DNA of 64,000 nucleotides. It comes from Variovorax paradoxus (GTDB lineage Bacteria; Pseudomonadota; Gammaproteobacteria; Burkholderiales; Burkholderiaceae_C). Below are positions 9,127 through 16,324 of the stretch, piece by piece; within the stretch, counting starts at the first letter, position 1, and each line of letters begins with the position of its first letter. Where the stretch lies: NCBI GenBank assembly GCA_016806145.1, contig CP063167.1:372001-436000 (forward strand). The letters run 5' to 3'. The position numbers were made by a program, and so were the translations under genes. The notes below the pieces were generated by a model that was given only the letters and a program-made list of their open reading frames with translations, was not told where the DNA came from and searched no databases.

Positions 9127-10266
9127 TCAGGCGACGGCCCGAGCGTCGAGCAGCGCGCGTATCTGCTCGGGCCCGTAGCCGAGTTCGTCGAGGATGCGCC
9201 GCGTGACGTCTTCGCCCTGCATGACCGGCGCGCCCTTCGATGCAGGCGTGCGCGACAGGCGGGGCGCGGGCGCCGGCTGCGGCAGCGGGCCCTCGCGGTC
9301 GAAGGCCCGGCGCTGCGCCAGCGCCGGGTCGGCTTGCGCTTCGTCGAGGCTCGCGACCGCGGTGACACAGGCCTCCTTGCCGTCGAACAGCTGCATCCAT
9401 TCGGCGAGCGGCCTGCGCGCGACCACAGCCGCGATCTCGGCCTTCAGCCCGGCCCAGGCCGCGGGCTGCTCGCACAGCGCGGCACGGTCCGCGGGCAGGC
9501 CCAGCACCGCCATCAGCGTGGCGCGAAACGGCGCCTCCATGGCGCCGACCGCGAGGTGCCTGCCTTCCGCCGTTCGGTAGACCGCGTAATGCGGCGCGCC
9601 GCCATCGAGGAAATTGCCGCCGCGCCCGCCCGCCCAGTCGCCGCGCGCGCGGATCGCCCACAGCGAGGTCATCAGCGAGAGCACGCCGTCGGTCATGGCG
9701 ATGTCGAGCACCTGGCCCTGGCCGGAGCGATGGCGCTCGAGCAGCGCCGCGCAGATGCCGAAGGCGGCATGCATCGAACCACCGGCGAAATCCGCGATCA
9801 GGTTCAGCGGGATCGCGGGCCCGCCCTCGGCCGTGCCGATGCTGTCGAGTGCGCCGGTGGCCGCGAGAAAGTTGATGTCGTGTCCGGCCGAGCGGGCCAG
9901 CGGCCCTTCCTGGCCCCAGCCGGTGATGCGCGCATAGACCAGCGCCGCGTTCGCGGCCTGGCACGGCGCCGGCCCCAGGCCCAGCCGTTCCATCACGCCG
10001 GGCCTGAAGCCCTCGACCAGCACGTCGGCCCTGTCGATCAGCCGCCGCACGGCCGCCAACCCTTCGGGCTGCTTGAGATCGACGCGCATCTCGCGCTTGC
10101 CGCGGTCGGTAAAGCGCAGCGCGGGATCGTGGCGCCGTGGCTCGTCGAAGCGCGCGACCTGAATCACCTCGGCGCCCATGTCCGCGAGCATCATCGTGCA
10201 CAGCGGCACCGGCCCCTTGGCCATGAACTCGACCACGCGGATGCCCGCCAGCGCGCGCGCGCTCAT
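9127..10266 (-). CDS. CaiB/BaiF family III CoA-transferase fold protein, alpha-methylacyl-CoA racemase-like
   Basis: A 379-residue paralogue of the protein at 6662-7819. The racemase-type pair is present: His129 in SAGHDINFL and Asp159 in IPLNLIADFAGGS, 30 residues apart. The family fold begins with LAGIRVVEFMAKGPVPLCT, and the CoA-binding region contains EGFRPGVMERLGLGP. It starts in an ATGA overlap with the monooxygenase upstream and precedes the nitroreductase. It probably epimerises a 2-methylacyl-CoA or a similar alpha-branched thioester. CoA transfer cannot be excluded. Confidence 0.85.
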   Translation of the reverse strand: MSARALAGIRVVEFMAKGPVPLCTMMLADMGAEVIQVARFDEPRRHDPALRFTDRGKREMRVDLKQPEGLAAVRRLIDRADVLVEGFRPGVMERLGLGPAPCQAANAALVYARITGWGQEGPLARSAGHDINFLAATGALDSIGTAEGGPAIPLNLIADFAGGSMHAAFGICAALLERHRSGQGQVLDIAMTDGVLSLMTSLWAIRARGDWAGGRGGNFLDGGAPHYAVYRTAEGRHLAVGAMEAPFRATLMAVLGLPADRAALCEQPAAWAGLKAEIAAVVARRPLAEWMQLFDGKEACVTAVASLDEAQADPALAQRRAFDREGPLPQPAPAPRLSRTPASKGAPVMQGEDVTRRILDELGYGPEQIRALLDARAVA

Positions 10267-11489
10267 GGCCGGCTCCCGGCCGCCTTCGAGGCCATCTTCG
10301 CCACGTCGTAGCCGTACAGCGACTGGCCGCGCTCGATCTGCTCGTCGCGCTTCATCCGGCTGTTGAAGAACAGCGTGGCATTGCGGCGCAGCGATTCGCG
10401 CGCGCTGCCCACGTGCATCGCGTGGCCGCGTGCGCGCGCGGCCAGCTGGATGCGGCCGGTGCGCTGGATGCGCGCACCCTCGTAGGTGCGCAGTGCCTGC
10501 GCGGCATCGGATCCCGCGGCCAGGCTCTCGGCCAGCAGGAAGGCGTCTTCCATCGCCATGACGGCGCCCTGCGCGAGGAATGGCAGCATGGGATGCGCGG
10601 CATCGCCCAGCAGGGTGGCGCGCCCGCGCCCCCAGGCCGGCAGCGGATCGCGGTCGTAGAGCGCCCAGCGGTTGCACTGCTCGGCGCGCTCGAGGATGCG
10701 CAGCAGCCCCTTGTTCCATCCGGCGAAGGCCTGCAGCAGGTCGCCGCGCTCCGCCTCCTGGGTCCACGACTCGTCGGCCCAGCGCGTGGTCTCCTGGACC
10801 GCGACGATGTTGAGCAGGCTGCCGCCGCGCACGTAGTAATGGACCACGTGGCCGCCGGGGCCGACCCAGATCGTGGAGTCGCGCGCCACCTCGCGGCGCA
10901 GCGCGTCGTCGACCGGGACCGTGGCGCGGAAGGCCACGTTGCCGGTGAAGCGCGGCGACTCGTCGCCGTGCAGGAAGCGCCGCACCGCCGAGTGGATGCC
11001 GTCGGCGCCGATCACGGCGTCGAAGCGCGCGCGGTCCTCGCCGAAGCCGAGCGTGATATCGCCATCGCCATCGTCCATGTCCATCGACGTGAGCCGGCGG
11101 CCGACCTGGAGCGCCGATGGCGCCACGGCGCCGAGCAGCATCTGGTGCAGGTCCGCGCGGTGCACGTGGTAGTACGGCGCGCCGTAGGCACGGTCGAAGT
11201 CGCCCTGGATGCCGGTGCGCGAGATCGCGATGCCGGTCTTCCAGCCGCGGATCACCAGGTTCTGCGGCCGCACGCCCAGGGCGTCGAGCGCATCGCCCAG
11301 GCCCAGGCTGCGCAGCACCTTGACGCCGTTGGGACTGACCTGCAGGCCCGCGCCGACCTCGCGGAAGGCCGGCGCCTGCTCGAACACGACGGCCTCGATG
11401 CCGCGCTGCCGCAGCAGCGCCGCGGCGCACAGGCCGCCGATGCCGCCGCCCACGATCGCGACGCGGCCCGGTCCGGATGCGGCGCTCAT
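10263..11489 (-). CDS. FAD-dependent monooxygenase (group A, hydroxybenzoate-hydroxylase-like)
   Basis: A 408-residue flavoprotein monooxygenase, paralogous to 5424-6665. Seen: GGGIGG in VAIVGGGIGGLCAAALL near residue 12, GADGIHSAVRRFL in the middle, and GDAAHPMLPFLAQGAVMAMED near residue 290. NAD(P)H- and O2-dependent hydroxylation or epoxidation of a cyclic substrate is expected from the family. It starts in an ATGA overlap with the Bug receptor gene and ends in an ATGA overlap with the racemase-like gene. The pair of monooxygenase plus racemase-like gene is thus present twice, on opposite strands of the same region. Confidence 0.9.
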   Translation of the reverse strand: MSAASGPGRVAIVGGGIGGLCAAALLRQRGIEAVVFEQAPAFREVGAGLQVSPNGVKVLRSLGLGDALDALGVRPQNLVIRGWKTGIAISRTGIQGDFDRAYGAPYYHVHRADLHQMLLGAVAPSALQVGRRLTSMDMDDGDGDITLGFGEDRARFDAVIGADGIHSAVRRFLHGDESPRFTGNVAFRATVPVDDALRREVARDSTIWVGPGGHVVHYYVRGGSLLNIVAVQETTRWADESWTQEAERGDLLQAFAGWNKGLLRILERAEQCNRWALYDRDPLPAWGRGRATLLGDAAHPMLPFLAQGAVMAMEDAFLLAESLAAGSDAAQALRTYEGARIQRTGRIQLAARARGHAMHVGSARESLRRNATLFFNSRMKRDEQIERGQSLYGYDVAKMASKAAGSRP

Positions 11490-12481
11490 CGCTTGGCGAA
11501 CCCGTACTTGGTGAGCAGGGCGCGCTCGTCGACCGTGGCCTTCACCGCGAAGCGCGTGAACTCGGCCGTGTCCTTGAAGCGCGGGCCCTGGCCGTAGCGC
11601 AGCATCGCGGCCTTCACGTCGGGCGCCTCGAGGCTGCGCCGGAAGGCTTCCTGCAGCGTGCGCACCACCGCCGGGCTCATGTTCTTCGGACCCACCAGCC
11701 CCCAGGGCGAATCGATGCTCGCGCGGTAGCCGAGCTCGCGCGTGGTCGGCACCGTCGTCCACTTCGGCGAACGCTCGTCGCTCGCCACGGCCAGCAGCCG
11801 CGCCTTGCCCGAATCGACCAGCGAACCGTAGCCGCCGGAGCCGTCGACCACGAACTGGACGTCGCCCGCCAGCAGCGCCACCGAGACGTCGGCGCTGCCC
11901 TTGTAGGGAATGGGATTCCACTTCACCTTCTCCTGCGCGGTCATCTCCTCCATCAGCAGGTGGCCGCTGTTCCCGAGGCCCGCGGGCACGCCGTAGTTCA
12001 TGCGCTCCGGGTTCGCCCTGCCGAAGGCGACGAGGTCGGCCCAGGTCTTGAACGGCGAATCGGCGCGCACCACGATCGCGAACGGCACATGGGTCAGGCA
12101 CACGACGTAGGTCAGGTCGGCGATGGGGTCGTAGCCCACGTCCTCCGTCACCGGCGCACGGTACACCGCCATGGTCGCGAGCCCCAGCGTGTAGCCGTCG
12201 GGCGGCGCGTTCCTGGTCTGCAGGATGCTGATGGTGCCGCCGGCGCCGGGCCGGTTGTCCACCACGATGGGCTGGCCGAGGATGCCCTCGGCGGCGCGCG
12301 CCATGACGCGAAACACCGCGTCGGTCGAGCCGCCGGGCGGAAAGCCGACCAGCACGCGGATCGGTTTCGACGGAAAGCCCGCGGGCTCGGCCGCGAAGGC
12401 CGAAGGCAGGGTGGCAACGGCCGGGGCCAGGAGCGCGGCCCGCAGCAGGGCGCGCCGCGTCGGCGTGGTGATGGATGGCAT
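11486..12481 (-). CDS. Bug/TctC-type periplasmic solute-binding receptor
   Basis: A 331-residue member of the Bug (Bordetella uptake gene) / TctC receptor family. It has a twin-arginine-like export signal (TPTRRALLRAALLAPAVATLPSAFA). The mature protein begins with the family hallmark KPIRVLVGFPPGGSTDAVFR and contains VVDNRPGAGGTISI, the loop that grips carboxylates through backbone contacts. I chose MPSITT at 12481 because it places the signal peptide at the very N-terminus. No TctA/TctB membrane partner is present in the window, so it is an orphan receptor, as is common in Burkholderiales. Its ligand is probably the acid activated by the CoA ligase 40 bp upstream. Confidence 0.92.
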   Translation of the reverse strand: MPSITTPTRRALLRAALLAPAVATLPSAFAAEPAGFPSKPIRVLVGFPPGGSTDAVFRVMARAAEGILGQPIVVDNRPGAGGTISILQTRNAPPDGYTLGLATMAVYRAPVTEDVGYDPIADLTYVVCLTHVPFAIVVRADSPFKTWADLVAFGRANPERMNYGVPAGLGNSGHLLMEEMTAQEKVKWNPIPYKGSADVSVALLAGDVQFVVDGSGGYGSLVDSGKARLLAVASDERSPKWTTVPTTRELGYRASIDSPWGLVGPKNMSPAVVRTLQEAFRRSLEAPDVKAAMLRYGQGPRFKDTAEFTRFAVKATVDERALLTKYGFAKR

Positions 12482-12521
12482 GGCTTGTCTCTGTGGTTCG
12501 AAGGGAAGCGGGCGGCGTGGC

Positions 12522-14078
12522 TCAGATGCGGCGGCCATGGCCTGCCCAGTAGGGCTCGGAGAGGCGGCGCTTGTAGATCTTTCCGTTGTCCTGCCGCGGC
12601 ATCTGGGTCTCGAAGCGAATCACCGACGGCACCTTGAACTTGGTGAGCCGCGCCAGCAGCGTGGCGCTGATCTCCTCGGCCGTGAGCGCCGCGCCCGGCG
12701 CCAGCTGCACATGCGCCGCCAGGGCCTCGCCGTACTCCTCGTGCGGAATGCCGAACACGGCGCAGTCCTGGATGCCGGCGATGTCGATCAGCGCGGCCTC
12801 GATCTCGGCCGGATAGATGTTGACGCCGCCCGAGATCACCATGTCCTTCACGCGATCGCAGACGAAAAGGTAGCCGCCCTCGTCGAGGTAGCCCATGTCG
12901 CCGGTCGCGACCAGGCCGTGCCGGTCGAGCGCGGCGCGGTCCGCGTGGCGGTTGCGGTAGGTGAAGTCCGGGTAGGTGTCGTTGCGGCAGCAGATCTCGC
13001 CGATCTCGCCCGCGGGCAGCACGAGGCCGTCGGCATCGAGGATCTGCATGCGCACCGTCGACTGCGGATGGCCCACGGTGCCGGGGCGCTCCCTGGCGTC
13101 CTGCGGCGTGGCCACCGTCACCGGCCCGGTTTCGGACGCGCCGTAGAACTCGTAGATCACGTCGCCCATCCACTCGCACATGGCGGCCTTCACGGCCACG
13201 GGACAGGGCGCCGCCGTATGGATGATGTGCCGCACGCTGCTGACGTCGTAGCGCGCGCGGACCTCGGGCGGCAGCTTCAGCAGCCGGATGAACATGGTGG
13301 GCACCATGAACAGGTGCGAGATGTGGTAGTCCTGGATCAGCTGCAGCAGCTCGATCGGATCGAACTTCGAGCGCACCACCACCATGCCTTCCTTCGCGGT
13401 GGCCGCGTAGCAGGCGCGCCAGTAGGCCGTGGGACCGCCGTGATAGAGCGGCCCGAGGATCGCGGCATGCATGCCGGGCTGCGTGCCGAAGGCATGGTGC
13501 AGCGTGCCGAGGTTCTGGCGGAACGCCGCCAGGTCGGCATAGGGCTCGCGCTGCACGCCCTTGGGCTTTCCGGTCGTGCCCGAGGTGTACATGATCACGC
13601 CGCGCGGCTTGGTGGTCGGCCGGGCCGCATCCTGCTGCGCATCGAGCCAGGACTGCCAACCGATATGGCCGGCCGCGAGCGCATCCGCCGCGGCAGGCTC
13701 GACGCCATGGCGCACCGCGATCTCCTTCGGCGTCGGCACCGCGATGACCTGGAGCTTGTCGAGCAGGTCCGCATCGACCAGCGCCAGCAGGTCGTCGTGC
13801 GCGATGAGCACGCGCGCACCGCAGTCCTGCAGCACGTAGCCAATCTCCTCGCTCTTGCCATGCCAGTTGAGCGGCACGGCATAGATGCCCGCCAGGTCGG
13901 CCGCGGCCATCGCCTGCGCCATCGGCGCGTCGTTGCGCATCAGCAGCGCCACGGTGTCGCCTTCGACGAGTCCGAGCGTCTGCAGGCCGGAAGCGATCCG
14001 CGCGACCGCGCGGTCGAAGGCGGACCGGCTCTGAGAACCGCTTTCGCAGTTGAAGAAGATGGGGGCGATCTCTGTCAT
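12522..14078 (-). CDS. AMP-dependent acyl-CoA synthetase/ligase
   Basis: A 518-residue ANL-family acid-CoA ligase. Seen: the P-loop-like motif YTSGTTGKPKGVQ near residue 168, the adenylate-binding YEFYGASETGPV near residue 310, the hinge DRVKDMVISGGVNIYPAEIE near residue 410, and the catalytic lysine region PRQDNGKIYKRRL near residue 500. It is the first gene of the minus-strand operon that continues with the Bug receptor, monooxygenase, racemase-like protein, nitroreductase and DUF2889 protein. Expression is probably controlled by the divergent TetR gene at 14381 through the inverted repeat at 14163-14195. Confidence 0.94.
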   Translation of the reverse strand: MTEIAPIFFNCESGSQSRSAFDRAVARIASGLQTLGLVEGDTVALLMRNDAPMAQAMAAADLAGIYAVPLNWHGKSEEIGYVLQDCGARVLIAHDDLLALVDADLLDKLQVIAVPTPKEIAVRHGVEPAAADALAAGHIGWQSWLDAQQDAARPTTKPRGVIMYTSGTTGKPKGVQREPYADLAAFRQNLGTLHHAFGTQPGMHAAILGPLYHGGPTAYWRACYAATAKEGMVVVRSKFDPIELLQLIQDYHISHLFMVPTMFIRLLKLPPEVRARYDVSSVRHIIHTAAPCPVAVKAAMCEWMGDVIYEFYGASETGPVTVATPQDARERPGTVGHPQSTVRMQILDADGLVLPAGEIGEICCRNDTYPDFTYRNRHADRAALDRHGLVATGDMGYLDEGGYLFVCDRVKDMVISGGVNIYPAEIEAALIDIAGIQDCAVFGIPHEEYGEALAAHVQLAPGAALTAEEISATLLARLTKFKVPSVIRFETQMPRQDNGKIYKRRLSEPYWAGHGRRI

Positions 14079-14162
14079 GCCTGTCTCTGTTCTGAGTGAG
14101 GAGGAAACACCGGCTGGGTGGCCACCGAGGCGGCGACTGGGTCCAGCCCCTGAGAAAAATTA

Positions 14163-14195
14163 AATCACCGTTCACTTTAAAAGTAAACCGTGATT
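14163..14195. promoter_or_regulatory. 33-bp inverted repeat, candidate TetR operator
   Basis: Two 16-bp arms, AATCACCGTTCACTTT and AAAGTAAACCGTGATT, flank a single central base. They are complementary at 14 of 16 positions. The site is 85 bp upstream of the CoA ligase start. Its core resembles the GTTCATTTA motif near the two other TetR genes of the window. Binding by the adjacent TetR protein is inferred. Confidence 0.65.
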
Positions 14196-14288
14196 CAGTA
14201 TTTCAAACCTTAGGGAAAACCCAGGCTTCATCCCATGAGACATGGCGATCTCAGAGCTAAAGCCGGGCGAAAAAATCTGGTAAATGAT

Positions 14289-14316
14289 GATTCACATAAA
14301 AGGGCCGATATGAACC
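14289..14316. promoter_or_regulatory. Imperfect inverted repeat GATTCACAT-N10-ATATGAACC
   Basis: Two 9-bp arms with 7 of 9 complementary positions, separated by 10 bp, lie 65 bp upstream of the TetR start codon. The half-site is similar to that of the larger repeat at 14163-14195. It may be a second, weaker operator for autoregulation. Confidence 0.35.
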
Positions 14317-14366
14317 GAACGCGGCACGAGGAAGCAACGCCTCAAATAGGGATCGATCGTTTCCCA

Positions 14367-14372
14367 TATACT
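14367..14372 (+). promoter_or_regulatory. Possible -10 element (TATACT) very close to the TetR start codon
   Basis: TATACT ends 8 bp before the ATG at 14381, and no Shine-Dalgarno sequence precedes that ATG. If this is the -10 element, the transcript would begin at or next to the start codon and be leaderless. No convincing -35 element is visible at the usual distance, so the call is weak. Confidence 0.3.
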
Positions 14373-14380
14373 CGCCACCC

Positions 14381-15004
14381 ATGTCCCCCTCCCCTTCGAT
14401 CCAGGCCAGCCCCACGCGGGGCCGCGGCCGCCCGCGCGAGTTCGATATGGACGAGGCGCTCGACAAGGCCGTGCTGGTCTTCCGCGAACGCGGCTACCAC
14501 GGCACCTCGATCACCGACCTGACGGCCGCGATGGCGCTGACCTCGGGCAGCGTCTACAAGGCCTTCAAGGACAAGCGCGGCATCTTTCTCGCGGCCCTCG
14601 ACCGCTACAAGGAAAGGCGCGATCCGCTGATCCGGGCCGAGGTCGAGCGCGGCGCCACCGGCCGCGAGCGGCTGTTCAACGTGCTGAGCTTCTTCGCGGG
14701 CTCCGCGCACGGCGTCGAGGGCGAGCGCGGCTGCCTGGTGGTCGGCACGGCCACCGAACTGGCCACGCTCGACGACGAGGTCGCGCAACGCATCAAGCGC
14801 TCACTCGACCGGAACGAGGCCCTGCTCGAGGAACTGATCCGCCAGGGCAAGGCCGACGGCTCGCTCGCCACCGCGCTCGACGACAGGACCGCCGCGCGGC
14901 TCGTGCTGTGCGTGCTGCAAGGGATGCGCGTGGTCGGCACCACCGGGCGCGGCAAGAAGGAGATGCAGGCGGTCGCGGAGGCCGCGATGCACATCTTCAA
15001 CTGA
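14381..15004 (+). CDS. TetR/AcrR family transcriptional regulator
   Basis: A 207-residue TetR-family repressor. The N-terminal DNA-binding domain contains GRGRPREFDMDEALDKAVLVF and a helix-turn-helix ending in SGSVYKAFKDKRGIF (residues about 45-65). A ligand-binding domain follows, with the motif GERGCLVVGTATEL that is common in the AcrR-like subgroup. It is divergent from the CoA-ligase operon and 76 bp upstream of an MFS exporter gene read in the same direction. It may therefore control the catabolic operon, the exporter, or both. Its helix-turn-helix differs from that of the two TetR proteins at 43760 and 45126. Confidence 0.93.
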   Translation: MSPSPSIQASPTRGRGRPREFDMDEALDKAVLVFRERGYHGTSITDLTAAMALTSGSVYKAFKDKRGIFLAALDRYKERRDPLIRAEVERGATGRERLFNVLSFFAGSAHGVEGERGCLVVGTATELATLDDEVAQRIKRSLDRNEALLEELIRQGKADGSLATALDDRTAARLVLCVLQGMRVVGTTGRGKKEMQAVAEAAMHIFN

Positions 15005-15080
15005 TCCTTTTTTTGCCAATTTTGGATATGAACATTTCCTTATTTGGCGCCTTCATTTGTTCCACGCTCCCACGCTCCCC

Positions 15081-16280
15081 ATGACGATCTCCACGAACAC
15101 GGCAACGCCGCACGCCACCGCTGCGCAACCCCACGCCTGGCTGGTGCTGCTGGTGGCCACGGCCTGCGGCCTGGCTGCGGCCAACCTCTACTACGCGCAG
15201 CCGCTGGCCGGGCTGATCGGCGCCTCGCTCGCGCTGTCGCCCGCCGCCACCGGCCTCATCGTCACGCTGACGCAGATCGGCTACGGCCTGGGCCTGCTGT
15301 TCATCGTGCCGCTCGGCGACCTGGTCGAGAACCGGCTGCTGGTGCTGGTCCTGCTGTGCGCCGACGCGCTGTCGCTGCTGGCCGCGGGCCTGTCCACCCA
15401 TCCGCTGCCCTTCCTGGCGGCGGCGCTGTGCATCGGGCTCGGCACCGTGGCGGTCCAGGTGCTGGTGCCCTACGTCACCCACCTGGTGCCCGAAGCCCGG
15501 CGCGGGCGCGCCGTCGGCAGCGTGATGAGCGGCCTGATGCTGGGGATCATGCTGGCGCGGCCGGTGGCGAGCTTCGTCGCGCAGCTGTCGTCGTGGCACG
15601 TGGTGTTCGTGCTTTCGTCGGCCCTGATGCTGGTGCTGGCCCTGGTCCTCGCGCTGGCGCTGCCGCCGCGCACGCCATCGCACGGCATGCGCTACGGCGA
15701 GTTGCTCGCATCGATGGTGCGGCTCGCGCGCACGACACGGGTCCTGCAGCGGCGCGCGCTCTATCACGCCTTCCTGTTCGCATCGTTCAGCCTGTTCTGG
15801 ACCGTCACGCCGCTGCTGCTCGCGAGCAGCGAATACGGGCTGTCGCAGGCGGAGATCGCCCTCTTTGCGCTGGTGGGCGTGGCGGGCGCCGTGGCCGCTC
15901 CCCTGGTCGGCCGTGCCGCCGACCGCGGCTGGAGCCGCGGCGCGACCATCGGCGCCATGCTCGCGGTGGCGGGCAGCTTCCTGCTGGCCCATTTCAGCCA
16001 TGGCGGATCGCCGCTGTCGCTGGGCCTGCTGGTGGTCGCGGCGGTGGTGCTGGACTTCGGCGTGGCGGCCAACATGACCCTGGGGCAGCGCGCGATCTTC
16101 GGCCTCGGTGCCGAACTGCGCTCGCGGCTCAACGGGCTCTACATGGCCACCTTCTTCCTCGGCGGCGCGGCGGGGTCGGCACTCGGTGCCTGGGCCTATG
16201 CGAAGGGCGGATGGCCGCTGGCGTCGTGGATCGGGTTCGCGTTGCCGGCGGTGGCGCTGGCGTGGTTCGCGACGGAGTGA
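15081..16280 (+). CDS. Major facilitator superfamily (MFS) transporter
   Basis: A 399-residue, very hydrophobic protein with about 12 predicted membrane spans. It carries the MFS loop features GLLFIVPLGDLVENR (the position of motif A) and, in the second half, PLVGRAADRGWSRG. It resembles small inner-membrane drug or metabolite exporters of the DHA1 type. I preferred the ATG at 15081 to a TTG at 15057 because it gives a standard short cytoplasmic N-terminus. It follows the TetR gene by 76 bp and may be regulated by it. The substrate is unknown. The gene converges on the WG/Bug gene at 16325. Confidence 0.9.
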   Translation: MTISTNTATPHATAAQPHAWLVLLVATACGLAAANLYYAQPLAGLIGASLALSPAATGLIVTLTQIGYGLGLLFIVPLGDLVENRLLVLVLLCADALSLLAAGLSTHPLPFLAAALCIGLGTVAVQVLVPYVTHLVPEARRGRAVGSVMSGLMLGIMLARPVASFVAQLSSWHVVFVLSSALMLVLALVLALALPPRTPSHGMRYGELLASMVRLARTTRVLQRRALYHAFLFASFSLFWTVTPLLLASSEYGLSQAEIALFALVGVAGAVAAPLVGRAADRGWSRGATIGAMLAVAGSFLLAHFSHGGSPLSLGLLVVAAVVLDFGVAANMTLGQRAIFGLGAELRSRLNGLYMATFFLGGAAGSALGAWAYAKGGWPLASWIGFALPAVALAWFATE

Positions 16281-16324
16281 GCGCGACGGTCGAGGCCGTC
16301 ACGCCTGAAGACCCGGCAGCGCCC

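Larger units (their letters stand above)
14079..14380. other. Divergent intergenic region (302 bp) between CoA ligase and tetR-type genes
   Basis: This AT-richer stretch separates the leftward catabolic operon from the rightward TetR gene. It contains two inverted repeats (14163-14195 and 14289-14316) and a TATACT hexamer at 14367-14372. No coding frame with family similarity is visible inside it. It is the obvious control region for both transcription units. Confidence 0.7.
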
